Origin: Clitoria ternatea
Taxonomy: Eukaryota; Streptophyta; Magnoliopsida; Fabales; Fabaceae
Length of the DNA stretch: 64,000 nt
Assembly: GCA_037962975.1 (NCBI GenBank)
Contig: CM075673.1
Span: 164,010,667-164,074,666, forward strand
Reading direction: 5' to 3'
Made by a program: the position numbers and the translations under genes. Positions 32,373-43,930 of the stretch are shown in pieces (within the stretch, counting starts at the first letter, position 1; each line of letters opens with the position of its first letter). The notes below the pieces were generated by a model. It was not told the origin of the DNA. It was given only the letters and a program-made list of their open reading frames with translations, and ran no database searches.

Positions 32373-35300
32373 GTGTTAGATTCTGGAGCATCCTTTCACG
32401 CCACTTCGCAGAAAAAATTCTTTGAGAATTATATCCCTAGAAACCTTGGTAAAGTTTACCTTGGTAATGAGCAATCTTGTGAGATTGTCAAAAAAGGTGT
32501 AGTGAAGATTAAGCTGAACGGGTCTGTATGGGAATTAAAAAATGTCAGACATATTCCTGACCTGACAAAGAACTTAATCTCAATAGGCCAGTTGGCCAAT
32601 GATGGCTACACAACAGTGTTCCATGGAGATCAATGGAAGATTTCAAAGGGTACAATGACGATTGCTTGTGGTAAAAAAGTGGTACTCTTTACAAGACAGC
32701 AGGAGCATGAAATTTGATTGCAGTTACGGCAAATGAAAATCCCAATCTATAGCACCAGAGACTAGGCCATATGAGTGAGAAAGAGATGAAGATCATGCAC
32801 TCAAAGGGCAAATTACCAAGTCTTCAGTCAGTAGAAATTGACATGTGTGAAGACTGTATACATGGAAAGCAGAAACGAGTAAGCTTTCAAACAAGTGGAA
32901 GAACCCCAAAGAAGGAGAGACTCGAGCTTGTTCATTCTGATGTTTGGGGTTCATCGGTTATCTCATCTCTTGGTGGGAAGCAATACTTCGTGACTTTTAT
33001 TGATGATCACTCTAGGAAGGTATGGGTATACTTTCTTAAACATAAGTCTGAAGTATTTGAGGCTTTCAAGGTATGGAAAGCCATGGTAGAAAATGAGACA
33101 GGGTTGAAGATCAAAAGGCTCAGAACTGATAATGGTGGTGAGTATGAAAACACTAGATTCAAGAAATTATGCTATGAGCATGGGATCAAAATGGAGAGAA
33201 CTGTGCCAGGCACGCCTCAACACAATGGTGTAGCTGAGCGTATGAATTGAACATTGATTGAAAGGGCCAGAAGCATGTGTGTGCAGTCAGGTTTACCGAA
33301 GCAGTTTTGGGCAGAAGCAGTCAACACAACAGCTTACTTAATCAATCGAGGTCCATCAGTACCATTGGAGCATAAAATACCAGAAGAGGTATAAAGTAGA
33401 AAAGAAGTAAAACTTTCGCATCTTAAAGTTTTTGGTTGTGTAGCATATGTGCATATTAGTGATCATAGCAGGAATAAACTTGATCCCAAATCAAAGAAGT
33501 GCACTTTCATCGGCTATGCTGAGAATGAGTTTGGCTACCGCCTCTGGGATGATGAAAACAAGAAGATGATTCATAGTAGAGATGTGATCTTCAACGAAAG
33601 AGTGTTGTATAAGGACAAGCATAGCATAAACAACCACAACTCAAAACAGAGTGGACCAGTGTATGCAGAGGTGGACGATGTCCCAGAAAGTACTATAGTT
33701 GAGAGTCCTCACCTAGAGGAATCAACCGAGCAAAGTAGTGACCAGCAATCTGACACATTAGAGCCTCCTACTCCAGCTCCTGTTTAAGAAGGTCTTCTCG
33801 GCCTCATGTGCCTAACAGGAGATACATGGACTACATGTTACTGACTGATGGAGGGGAGCCTGAAGACTTTGAGGAAGCATGTCAAACCGTGGATGCCAGC
33901 AAGTGAGAGCTTGCCATGGAAGAAGAGTTGAAGTCTTTAATCTCAAATCAGACATGGGAACTGACTAAGTTACCCGTGGGGAAGAAGGCACTTTATAACA
34001 AGTGGGTGTATCGATTGAAGGAGGAGCATGATGGCTCAAAAAGGTACAAAGCCCGATTAGTTGTCAAAGGATTCCAACAAAAAGAATGAGTTGACTACAC
34101 TGAAATTTTTGCTCCGGTTGTGAAGCTCAATACTATAAGGTCAGTGTTAAGTATTGTTGCTAGTGAAGAACTCTATCTTGAGCAGTTAGATGTGAAGACT
34201 GCATTTCTCCATGGAGACTTAGATGAGGAGATATACATGCACCAACCTGAAGAATTCTCAGAGAAAGGAAAAGAGAATTTGGTGTGTAGATTGAAGAAAA
34301 GCTTATATGGCCTGAAACAAGCTCCAAGACAGTGGTACAAGAAGTTTGATAACTTTATGCACAAGGAAGGTTTCCAGAAGTGCAATGCTGACCACTGTTG
34401 CTTCTTCAAGAAAAGTAAGTCCAATTATATCATTTTGCTACTTTATGTTGATGATATGTTAGTAGCAGGTTCAGATATGGATAAGATTATAAGTTTGAAG
34501 ACGCAGTTGTCAAAAGAGTTTGACATGAAGGATTTAGGCCCAGCAAAGAAGATCCTTAGAATGCAAATCACAAGAGATAAGCAAAGAAGAGTTTTGCAGT
34601 TATCCCAAGAGGAGTACATCAATCGTGTTTTGCAAAGATTCAATATAGATGATGCCAAATCAGTTAGTACACCTTTGGCAAGTCATTTTCATCTATCTAA
34701 AGATCAGTTCCCTCAAACAGAAGAAGAAAGAGAATTTATGGCTAAAGTTCCATATGCTTTAGCCATTGGAAGTTTGATGTACGCAATGGTCTGTACGAGG
34801 CCAGACATTGGCCATGCAGTAGGAGTTGTTAGCAGGTTTATGTCAAATCCAGGTAAAGCTCATTGGGAAGCTGACAAATGGATTTTAAGGTATCTACGAG
34901 GTACGCCAAAGAAGTGTTTACTTTGGTAGAAGTGAATTAAAAGTACAAGGCTATGTAGATGTAGATTTTGCAGGTGAAGTTGATCGCCGAAGAAGTACCA
35001 CTGGTTACATATTCACTGTCGGAACTACAGCTGTTAGTTAGATGTCGCAGATACAAAAGATTATAGCTTTATCCACTATAGAGGCTGAGTATGTAGCAGT
35101 GACAGAAGCCAGCAAAGAATTGATATGGCTTCAAGGTTTGTTAAAAGAGTTGGGATTCATCCAGGAGAAGAGTGTTTTGCATAGTGATAGTCAGAGTACT
35201 ATACATTTGGCAAAAAATTCGACATTTCATTCCAGAACAAAAAATATTGGTCTTCCTTACCATTTCATCAGATCTCTTCTTGAGGATGAGGTGTTAACAT

Positions 35301-35404
35301 TAAAAAGGATTCAAGGAAGTATGAACCCAGCAAATATGTTAACAAAGGTGGTGACTATTGACAAACTGAAGTTGTGCTCAACTTTAGTTGGCCTGCTAGG
35401 ATGA
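32373..35404 (+). pseudogene. copia pol region: protease, integrase, reverse transcriptase, RNase H (disrupted)
   Basis: Protease begins WVLDSGASFHAT (active-site DSG) just after the gag stop. The GAG-pre-integrase zinc motif region and integrase core follow (VHSDVWG, FVTFIDDHSRKVWVYFLKHK, RLRTDNGGEY). Reverse transcriptase has QLDVKTAFLHGDLDEEIYM and LLYVDDMLVAG. RNase H has ALSTIEAEYVAVTEASKELI and ends at 35404. Breaks: stops at 32750 (TAG for the Trp of NLWHQRLGH), 33248 (TGA for Arg), 33392 (TAA), 33904 (TGA for Trp), 34087 (TGA for Gly) and 35039 (TAG for Trp), plus frameshifts near 32717, 33785 and 34925. Most stops fit C-to-T/G-to-A change. Confidence 0.95.
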
Positions 35405-35475
35405 CAAGACCAGAGAAGACTGCTGCATTGATCAGGATGTGAAGACAGATTGAAATCAGTCTTTAAGTGGGAGAT

Positions 35476-35907
35476 TGTTAGTCAAAATTGGCAAAATAAT
35501 TAGGCCAACAACCATGCAAAATATGAAACACATGGGCAACTAAAAATGGTTGGTGGCCAACCATTTTTATGTGTTCATATTGTCCAAAATTTGCTATAAA
35601 TAGATGCATCTATGGAAGAGGAAATTCATTCCAAGTTTAAGAAGTTCTAAGCTTTAAAAAAAAACTTAGAGAGATAAGTTTTTAGTGGGTGAAAATTTAG
35701 GTGTAATTGGGTTGTGGGTTTTGAGGGGTTGTGAGTGTTTGTAAACACTTTGTGTATCTTCCCTTTTTATTAGTAAAATATCTGCAGTAGTCCGGAGACG
35801 TAGGCATAATTAACCGAACTTCATTATCAAATTTTGTGTCTTATTATTCCGTATTTTTGCTCATTCTCGAATCTAATCAAGGCGTTATGTTGTGAAATTC
35901 CCTAACA
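35476..35907 (+). repeat. 3' LTR of the copia element
   Basis: TGTTAGTCAAAATTGG to TTCCCTAACA, the partner of 30885-31320 with about 20 differences and small indels in an A-run. Confidence 0.95.
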
Positions 35908-36156
35908 GTTTGGGGTATGATGATCATGTGGTACTCCATTGGTGATTGATGCAAAGTGTAAATTGGGAAAGTGGGTTTCAAAAGATGCCAAGTCTGTGAA
36001 GTTTTGGAGACGATTGTGGTTGTGATGTGAGTTGACAAAGGTGATTTTGTGGCGTTTGTGAGAAAGAAGTTTGGCTAAATTGAGCATGGGTTTGATGTGG
36101 CCTTCTGCTGGAAAGGGTAGAACCAATACATGAGGTGGACTTGATGACTGCTCCAT

Positions 36157-36871
36157 CTTTGATCACTCACCACATTTTCTTCAACTGTAAATTATAAGTC
36201 AATTTTCTTCTCTGCAGATAAATCCAATATAACATTATTTTCTCCATCTCTGGCTTCTCTGCCTGACAACATTATGAAAAAGGGTATAAAACAGCACAAG
36301 AGAAATCAACCAGAGAAACCAGAGTCTCTATGATGCTATCTGGATAAATAATTAATTCAGGATTTAAGACATTCGGTGGAAACGAAGTTTATTAGATTTG
36401 TATGAAAAATATAATATATGAAAAGTATAAAAAATGTGAAATAATTTGACCGCTTATGGGAATTGCATCTATTATTTATTCATAGTCTGCTACTGATTTC
36501 ATATTCTATTTGATATTTATAGGAATTCGTATATGATGCATAATCATCAACTTATTTGATCATATTCTGAATGCTTGATTCGGCCAAATATTTATGGAAC
36601 TAATGAATACTTAATTCATGAACTTCAAACCAAGCAAGAAATGTACATATATTAGACAAGATGTTTAACCTAAATCTCCTATATACTTGGGTAGAAAATT
36701 ACCCCATAAATCAAGCTGATACTGTAGTTCTCTTTAATTGAAATCCTTCTTGAGATTTAAAACTACAAAACCTTCTTCTCCACAAGATAAACAACTTTGG
36801 TTTAGTCTAGAGATGCAACATTAGTTACCTCATATTTACTCTAAGCTTGGATGATTACTATTAAGTGAATC
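36157..36871. other. 5' flank of UGT copy 1, AT-rich, no gene seen
   Basis: This would hold the former promoter of the pseudogene. I see no clear TATA box at the expected distance and no open frame of note. Confidence 0.5.
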
Positions 36872-36876
36872 AATTC

Positions 36877-37379
36877 TGTTAGAAATTAAACTTGGCTAAC
36901 TAGAAGCCACTAGAATACTTTCATGGAGAACTTAATTATTAAGTTTCTGATTAGTCAAAAATGGTAGCAAAATTCTCGTTGAATTACTTGCAGATTTTGG
37001 AAACCATGATGTTGGTTTAATTGTCATTAAAACAGCCAGCATATAAGTTTGAAAAAGTTAAGTTATCAAGCTATAATCTTATCATAGTTACTTTGAATAG
37101 TCAAATGCTTATTGTATTATTAGTTGTCATACGTCGGTATTAGGAAGCTAGCAACCGGTCTTCATCTAGTATAAATAGGAAACTTGTGTTATTGTACGTG
37201 GATGTATGAATAATAAAATTAGAAAGAAAAATTGAGAGAAACTCTAACGAGTTCTTAGTGTTATGTGTGTAATTGACTATTAACAAAAACCAAGATTTAA
37301 GTGTATTCTATTGTTCCTTACGTATTCATATTTTTTAACAACTTTATTTTAACAAGGCAATTTATTTTAATTGCCAACA
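36877..37379 (+). mobile_element. Solo LTR, 503 bp, copia-type
   Basis: It starts TGTTAGAAATTAAACTTGG, ends AATTGCCAACA and is flanked by AATTC (36872-36876 and 37380-37384). It contains a TATA-type promoter 'agtataaataggaaac' at about 37169, followed by a plausible R region. No internal sequence is present. It lies between UGT copies 1 and 2, about 200 bp downstream of the copy 2 stop codon. Confidence 0.88.
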
Positions 37380-37577
37380 AATTCTAACTCATACAAAATT
37401 AACATTATAAGAATTTCATTATGTTATTTTTAAAAAATAAGTACTTAAACGAATGATATTGAAACATAGAGACAGAGACCAAGTTTTACACACAACTCAG
37501 GAACTAAAAGTAAATTTAACCCATAACAATCATATGGAAAATGTAATATATATCACCATGTTCTTTTTGAATATGTT

Positions 37578-40102
37578 CTACTCATAATACTTGTTCCTTA
37601 TGTTCATCGACATGATGTCCTTTATCAAGTTCTCTAAATTACAGTAAGAGGAACCATTTTCTATAACACTCTTATGAGCTTTTGCTTTAATCTCATTGAT
37701 GGAGCATGTGAGCCCTTCAAAACGATTCTCCATCACATCCCTCACCATGTTCTCCACAATCAATCTATCACATGTCCTATTCATATAAAGCCCAATTCTC
37801 CACTGCTCACTCACACATCTACTATTGACCGTTTGATCAGCTATCAACGGCCAGCAAAGCATAGGTACCCCTTCAGCAATACATTCCAATGTAGAGTTCC
37901 AACCACCAAGGGTCAAAAACCCACCAACTGCAGGGTGGGCCAGAACCTCCTCTCGAGGGGCCCAATCCACCATTAGTCCCCTTTCTTTAGCTCCCCGCAG
38001 AAGCTTAATAGGCATATTGTGACCCAAAACTCCTCCAATTACGGTGTCCTGTTTAATAACCCACAAGAAAGGCTTCAAACTATTTACCAACCCATACCAA
38101 AACTCTAAAATCTGCTTATCTGATAGCTTCACTATAGTGCCAAAGCTAACATACAAAACAGACTTTGCCTTTTGATGGTCAAGCCAAGTTATGCAATTTA
38201 CTGCTTCTTTTCTTAAATGAGCATTGGCAGAAGATGATAAATTGTTGATTGTGACTTGGGTATTGAGGAGAGTGTGGAGGGGGCCAATAGTGTAAACTTT
38301 TGGAAATATAGTTGTGAGCTTAGTGATAATGGGTGCTTCTAGCTGCTCAAAGGTGTTGAGTATAAGCGCTGAAGCACTAGTCATTGCTATGGTTTCTTTG
38401 ATGTAGAAATCTAGGCTGAAGCTTCCTGGTTTCAATTTGAAAATTGATGGAAGATCACAGTCTCTCAATAAATTCTCTAATCCTGGGATTCTTGTGAGAA
38501 CCTTATTCATATGTACTGCATTTCAATTTTCAAGTCCATCATGAAATTGCTTTAACGGGAATATAAGCTAATTAACGAATCTTATTTTCATAAATTCAAG
38601 AAAGCTTCCACAAATTTCTCAAATTTCTTTCCTTTTTGTCTCACCTTCCAACATAGAAATGTCTGTTAATAGTTGTTAAGCTAAGAACATTGGAATTGCC
38701 GTAGAGAGTTTTGGCATGTTCTGAATTGCATTGCAACCAAATCGCCGGCAGGCCAAACTACTATACGACACTTACATTACATTCATAAAACATCTTTGAA
38801 ATTTATTATTTTTTTTATTGTTTTAATAAACAATAAGGAGAAAAAACAAAATGGAGTCAAAGAAACAAAACCTTCTTTTATTAAATTTTGAAATTTTAAT
38901 TGTAATGAATGAATTTTATATATGTAGCGTAATAAACAATTAATTAAATATAGTTATTATTAGAATTAGAATCATGGTATAACAGTAACATTTCCTTTTT
39001 ATAAATTAAAAAAATGAAATTCGTAACTCTGATGATTTATTTATGTAATCTCACAAAAAATATAGATTTTAAAATATTTTAAAACAGATATTTAAAATTG
39101 AAAGGTCAGATATATTTAAAAATGAAATATTTTAATATAATCATTATACATAATTGCTAAACAAAAAACAACATTATGTATAATTGAGATAATCATGGAA
39201 CAAAGAAAAAATGTTATACTTTTTAGAGTGTGAAATAAAACTCATCAAATTCTATTTATAAGAGAGAAAACATATTTTGAGCCTCATGAGTGTTGAGAAT
39301 TTGGATGAGAGAATATGTTCATTAATGGAGGGATTCAAATTACTTAGTTAGGCACAATTTTGAGGATTCTAATTTTCATTACCTTTCTTCTTCTCCCTTC
39401 TTCTATCTTCATTATTCTTCAATCACTAGGTGAAGTATTAAATTTACCTTATAATATATTTGATTGGCTTAGCAAAACTTCTAACTTGTACTTTGATGAA
39501 GCTTAATCAGCAGAAAAACGGTATTAAACTGTGTATTGATCAAATTTGGTTTTCATTGAAACCTCAAATAATAATTTAATTGACTAACCTTGATGCTGCA
39601 GATCCATACCCTCTTGAATAATTCTGCTTATGTGGATTGTAACCCATGTGCAAGTGGCACTATAGGTTCGGAAAGTGATGAAGGGAACCCTAAACTCTTG
39701 AGCAACATTGAAAGCAATTGTTGACATCATCCCATCGGCTATAATGCAAGAAGGTGGATTCAAACTTGAAGTTTTGTCTTGAAAGCTGCAGAACAATTCT
39801 CGGAACTCTCTAGAAACCTTAGACCTACTTGTAGGAGATATCATCATTGCAAAGTCGTTTGGAGGATGATGATCATGTGGTACCCCATTGGTGATGGATG
39901 CAAAGTGTAAATTGGGGAATTGGGTGTGGATGGTTGCCAAGTCTGAGAATTTTAGGAGATGATTGTGGTTGTCATGTGTGTTGACAAAAGTGATTTTATG
40001 GCCTTTGTGGGAAAGAAGCTTAGATAATATGTACATGGGTTTCATGTGGCCTTCTACGGGAAATGGTAGAACCAATATGTGAGGTGCACTTGAATGCTCC
40101 AT
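37578..40102 (-). CDS. UGT copy 2: family-1 UDP-glycosyltransferase, 483 aa, two exons
   Basis: It would transfer a sugar from a UDP-sugar to a small plant metabolite in the cytosol. Exon 1 is 40102-39589 and exon 2 is 38515-37578. The intron has donor CAAG|GTTAGT and acceptor TGCAG|TA, in phase 1. The start at 40102 (MEHSSAPHILVLPFPVEGHM) is preferred over the in-frame ATG four codons upstream because the paralogues begin MEHS/MEQS. The N-terminal His of GHMKPM is kept. The PSPG box starts WAPREEVLAHPAVGGFL and ends with the usual DQ, but HCGWNS is LGGWNS, so the His that contacts the UDP phosphate is lost. Activity is therefore doubtful although the frame is fully open. The sequence resembles legume UGT709/UGT85-type proteins annotated as 7-deoxyloganetic acid glucosyltransferase-like. 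The substrate is unknown. Confidence 0.88.
38516..39588 (-). other. Intron of UGT copy 2 (1,073 bp)
   Basis: AT-rich with GT-AG ends. I see no transposon in it, in contrast to the introns of copies 1 and 3. Confidence 0.8.
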
Positions 40103-40114
40103 ATCTTTGTTCAC

Positions 40115-40780
40115 TGAGGGGAATTTGAGAATCGGATTCCAATGTTAATCAAACGTTTTCTCACACAGGTCTTCCTATTCAATGATATATTTTGCAATCG
40201 AAAAGCCGGAATCAGAATTCACGCTTTGTTTTTTGGCTGATGTAACAGTCACCGGTGTAAAGGGCTTTCATCACACTGCCTTTTTTTTACACCTGGTAGT
40301 CTTAAAACCAGTATAAGCAATAACACATTTTAAATGATGAGCTCTCAATAAGCATTGGACTATAACTATTCTAAATGAGTTAGGCTCAATAGTTTTCTTT
40401 TAATCCAACTAAATCTTTTTTTTTCCTTTTGTGAATCTTAAAATGTATTAATCAATTATTATACTTAAATTGTGAAGTTATATTTGATCAATTTGATACT
40501 TTGTTAATATACTCTCACATTATTATGCTTAGACAATTGACATAATATAATCCAAAATATATTCTTTCATCAACTTAATATTATTAGAAAATACATTGAT
40601 GAAGGTTTAACAACTTCATTAACATGACATAAAAACCATTAATAGCTTGCATATGTCATGTAACCCAACACCTTAAATTGGTTACATATATTTTCATCAA
40701 CATAATCACAACCTTATCAACATTTTCATCAACATAACCACATCCTCACAGCTGAACATTAATGGCCAATTATGAAGACG
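40115..40780. other. 5' flank of UGT copy 2, AT-rich
   Basis: A weak minus-strand TATA candidate (aaaatatatca) is at about 40177-40190, some 80 nt before the ATG. Further out I see nothing. Confidence 0.4.
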
Positions 40781-42460
40781 GGTGCAATAGAATATGTTTA
40801 AAAATATGATGTTTGAAAATATTTGCCCACTTATATCATGCTCCAACAAAAGAATTTCCCACATTGGTGAGTTTATGGCCATTTTACCAATTAGACTTGT
40901 ATATTTTAGGTCCCTTTCCCAAAGATGAAGACAATATTAAATTTTTGATTGTTGGTGTTGATTATACATCACCAAATAGATCAAAGCAAAATTGATGGTG
41001 AATATCACATTGGCAAAAACAAGACATTTAATGTACGAGAATATCATCACAAGATTCAGTGTACCCAACCATATGATAATCGACAAAGGCATCCACTTTG
41101 CTAATAAAAATTTCAATGCATATCTCAATGACCATAGGATTTAATAGATATTCTCTTTGTTGAGCACCTCAAACCAATGATCAAGCTGAAGTAACTGATA
41201 CAGAAGTCCTTAAAGGTCTGAAGAAAATGTCATTTGATGCTAAATGAGACTGAGCTAACAAATTGAATAATGTCTTATGGTCACACCATACCACCCCTCA
41301 CTTGTCCATAGGTGAATTCTTTTTCAAGTCAATGTACACGGTCAAAGTAATGATACCAGGAGAAATTAGGAACTAATCCGGTCTGCATACCGGCCCCAAG
41401 GATATCCGGTCTGGAGATCGGTCCTAAGGACAAGAGGCAATCTTAGCCGTCCTGGAAGCCAATCGGAATCCCAGGATAATGATCTAGTCGGCAACATGTT
41501 GATCCGGTCTCACCTAAAGTGAGCTCATTATATCTGTCCTAGAGTTCAACCGGTGTCAGGAATGCCGATCCGGTTTGCAACACACTAGGCCAATCTCTCT
41601 TATACCTGTCGTCCGAGGTGACATCCAAGATACCGGGTGACTTATCTGCTCTTCTATACGGGGTTGATGATCCGTCCTATAACCGACTCCCCCAATATTG
41701 TAGCAAGGAAGACATTCTGCACAGTGGAATATGTCCCTTTCATCCATCGACAGGAGTGGGTACAATCACCAGCGTGATTTGTGGAAAAGGTGATTACTTT
41801 TTCCATCCATGTGACAGAAAAGTACACTGATAATTCACCTACTCTCTTGGCATACTCAGAATGCTGGCCCACCCGGATTGACTCTTTGCACACGCTATCA
41901 GAACCAGTGAGCGCACTAACACCAAACGATTCATTTCCACGCTCGACTATAAATAACATGTTGCAATACATGTCAATGGTTATGTTGTCCTTACTCTCAT
42001 TCTCTCGAATATACTGCTTTAGTATCACAGAGTTCATCTTACACTCTTCTAACTTGAGCATCGGAGAATCTTCGCAGGTGACACCACCTGTCGCCCACAC
42101 CAACGCGAGAGGTCGGTGTGAAGGATCTCCAGGACAACAAGACCGACCTCCACACACCAAGAGGTCGGATCCCAGAGACCGGATACACTCAGCCGGTCTT
42201 CTATCTCATTCAATTCTCAACTCTTGAGGCTGTCCCGACACCGGATCATAGACCCCGGATCAGGACAGATCAGGAACCCTCTTTAAGACTTCAACAATTT
42301 TATAAAGAAATGGATGACGAATCCATCGGGTAAGATTTGGATGGTATCACAAAAATAAAAAAAGAGGCATTTTTAAGAGATCAGTTAATCAAAGCCAAAG
42401 TGACTTTTTGATACAGCCAGAAAGCTCAACAAATTCATTTCAATGTAGGAGGTTTCAACT
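40781..42460 (+). pseudogene. Ty3/gypsy integrase relic, split by a solo LTR
   Basis: The left part (40781-41373) reads, with breaks, SLWPFYQLDLYILGPFPK, IVGVDYT, ITRFSVPNHMIIDKG, FANKNF and VLWSHHTTP. These match the gypsy integrase order WPFxxWGxDIxGPFP, DYFTKW, RFGxPxxIxxDNG and LWxYRTTP. After the solo LTR at 41374-42272 the relic resumes at 42278 with EPSLRLQQF and KEAFLRDQL. Stops and altered catalytic residues (DKG for DNG) show that it is dead. The lineage looks Athila/Tat-like. Confidence 0.85.
41374..42272 (+). mobile_element. Solo LTR, 899 bp (TAATCC...GATCA)
   Basis: It is flanked by GGAAC (41369-41373 and 42273-42277). It starts TAATCCGGTCTGCATACCGG, a one-base change from the TGATCCGGTC of its relatives, and ends CAGATCA. 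It shares the 'cttgagcatcggagaatctt' block and the 'gtgaaggatctccaggacaa' block with 1-457. It sits inside the gypsy integrase relic. Short open frames in it are not genes. Confidence 0.93.
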
Positions 42461-43753
42461 AGGAATGCTCGCTTCCAAAAAAAAACTAGGAATGCTACAA
42501 ACTAACTCCAACATATACCCAACAATTAGTCCAAATCAATAAATATATATCTAACATTAAATAACATAAGGTTATTAAATTTGTCTAACAAACGATAAAT
42601 TAAGGTATAAAAAGTATGATATTAGGATTTCGACTGGCCAACAAGTCCTAAGTACATTTCCCTTCATGATAAAATTAAGTTAATTAACAACTTGAAGAAC
42701 AAAGCGTACAACAGTGACGTGGTTGTGAAAATCAAGTCGAACTTGCTAGTCTGATTAGGAATCAATTAGATGACCTGTCTAGACGTCTTTTAAAATTGAA
42801 GCACTGTGAACCTGATAAAACCATTAAAATTAATGTTTTTTTGGTTTAAACTAATTTTAAAAAAAGAAACTAAAATTGAGTAAAGAAAAATAAATCAGTT
42901 CTTTTTTTTTTGTAAACAAGAAATCAATTCATGCATAGAACTATCTCCTTCAAGTTGGTCTGGCAATACTTTAACTTTGGCTTCATTTGTTCGTTTGACC
43001 TTTGATTGGTAAATATGAAAGTTTTTATTTTCTATCAATAGAACTGTGTTTACTAATACAAATGTCAATTAGTAAGTGTGCGTTAGAGCTTAGACTTACA
43101 AAAAGATGGAAGTAGAAGCTATGGTTACAAGAAAAGAAATAAAAAAAGCATGGATAGAAATAAAGAGGATACAAAAAGGAAAAAAAAACCACCTAGATGG
43201 GAGCAAAGAGAAAGAGAAAGAAGGAGATTTAAAAAAGGTCAAAAAAAAAAGCTTGAAGCCAGAGCATAAAATATAAAAATAAATAAAATAAAAAACATTA
43301 AACTGTTAGATGAACTTGTAATATCAACGTGTCTAACATTTTTCCCCGTACATTCTCCATATCAACTATTTTGCCTCTATCACCTAACATTATTCATCTA
43401 TTGTTCCTTATATTCCCCTCACCTCTCATCCTTCTTTCATGCCCCATTTTTAGCCTTACACTAAAACAAAGTTACAACATTTAAAATCATCACAAGATTA
43501 TCATGAAAATTATTACTTGTAGGTGTAGTTGAAAGAATGTGAAGTTTGATAAGTGGTGGGAATATGTATGGGGTGAGAAAAATAAGTAGTAATGAGAAAA
43601 GGAGGATGATAAGTGGGGGGAAGATGTTGAAGGTTGCAAGGAGGGAAGAGGTTAAGGGTGGAAGATGAGATAATGTTATTATTGATAAATGAAGGGCAAA
43701 GAAGAGGGCAAGAATGTGAGGGTGATGGAGGAAGGGTGAGGTAAATGATGAAG
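42461..43753. other. AT-rich intergenic DNA, no gene seen
   Basis: Low-complexity purine-rich stretches (43140-43280) and a short segment at about 42710-42850 that resembles other hAT-like 'aatcaattaga' relics in the window. Nothing that I can call. Confidence 0.5.
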
Positions 43754-43930
43754 GGGGTATTTGGTTTGCAGTTGAGAAAACAAAGTTGAGTTGGAGTGAA
43801 AAGTTTAAAGGTTGATATTAATTCTTCACACCGTTCAAGACAATCAAAACTCCGTCGACTTGTAGGATCAAAAAGCTCCTACAACTCAACGGAAAAAACC
43901 TCCGTTCACCAACAGCACCAAACGTGCTCG
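43754..43930. mobile_element. MITE, same family as 21372-21636
   Basis: The left end 'gggtatttggtttgcagttg' and right end 'aacagcaccaaacgtgctc' are imperfect inverted repeats. The core ('aaaggttgatattaattctt', 'accgttcaagacaatcaaaa') aligns with the MITE beside the divergent sHSP gene. Confidence 0.55.

Larger units (their letters stand above)
30885..35907 (+). mobile_element. Complete but decayed Ty1/copia element (Tnt1/Tork-like), 5,023 bp
   Basis: It is flanked by GTTTG (30880-30884 and 35908-35912). The LTRs are 436 and 432 bp and begin TGTTAG and end CTAACA. A degenerate initiator-Met primer site ('tggcattagagc', 31323) follows the 5' LTR, and 'aagtgggaga' precedes the 3' LTR. Domain order gag, protease, integrase, reverse transcriptase, RNase H is that of Ty1/copia. 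The two LTRs differ at about 20 positions (roughly 4-5 per cent), so it is older than the LARD-like element. It inserted into exon 1 of UGT copy 1 and destroyed it. Many in-frame stops show it cannot encode a full polyprotein. Confidence 0.96.
27170..36156 (-). pseudogene. UGT copy 1: UDP-glycosyltransferase pseudogene broken by two transposons
   Basis: Exon 1 starts with ATG at 36156 (MEQSSSPPHVLVLPFPAEGH, with the catalytic-type His in GHIKPM) and runs to 35908. It is interrupted by the copia element and resumes at 30884-30609 (NDFAIMIS to the donor 'caag|gttagt'). Exon 2 runs from 29720 to 29301, is interrupted by a LINE, and resumes from about 27629 to 27174. The PSPG region reads WAPQEEVLAHPAVGGFLTHS then GWNSTLE, with HSGWNS in place of HCGWNS. 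Besides the two insertions there is a 1-bp loss near the start of exon 2 (stop within a few codons), a 1-bp loss at 'gagtttggcatgg' (about 29315), and a frameshift near the C-terminus. It is the third and most decayed member of the tandem array with 37578-40102 and 44546-52649. Confidence 0.93.
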
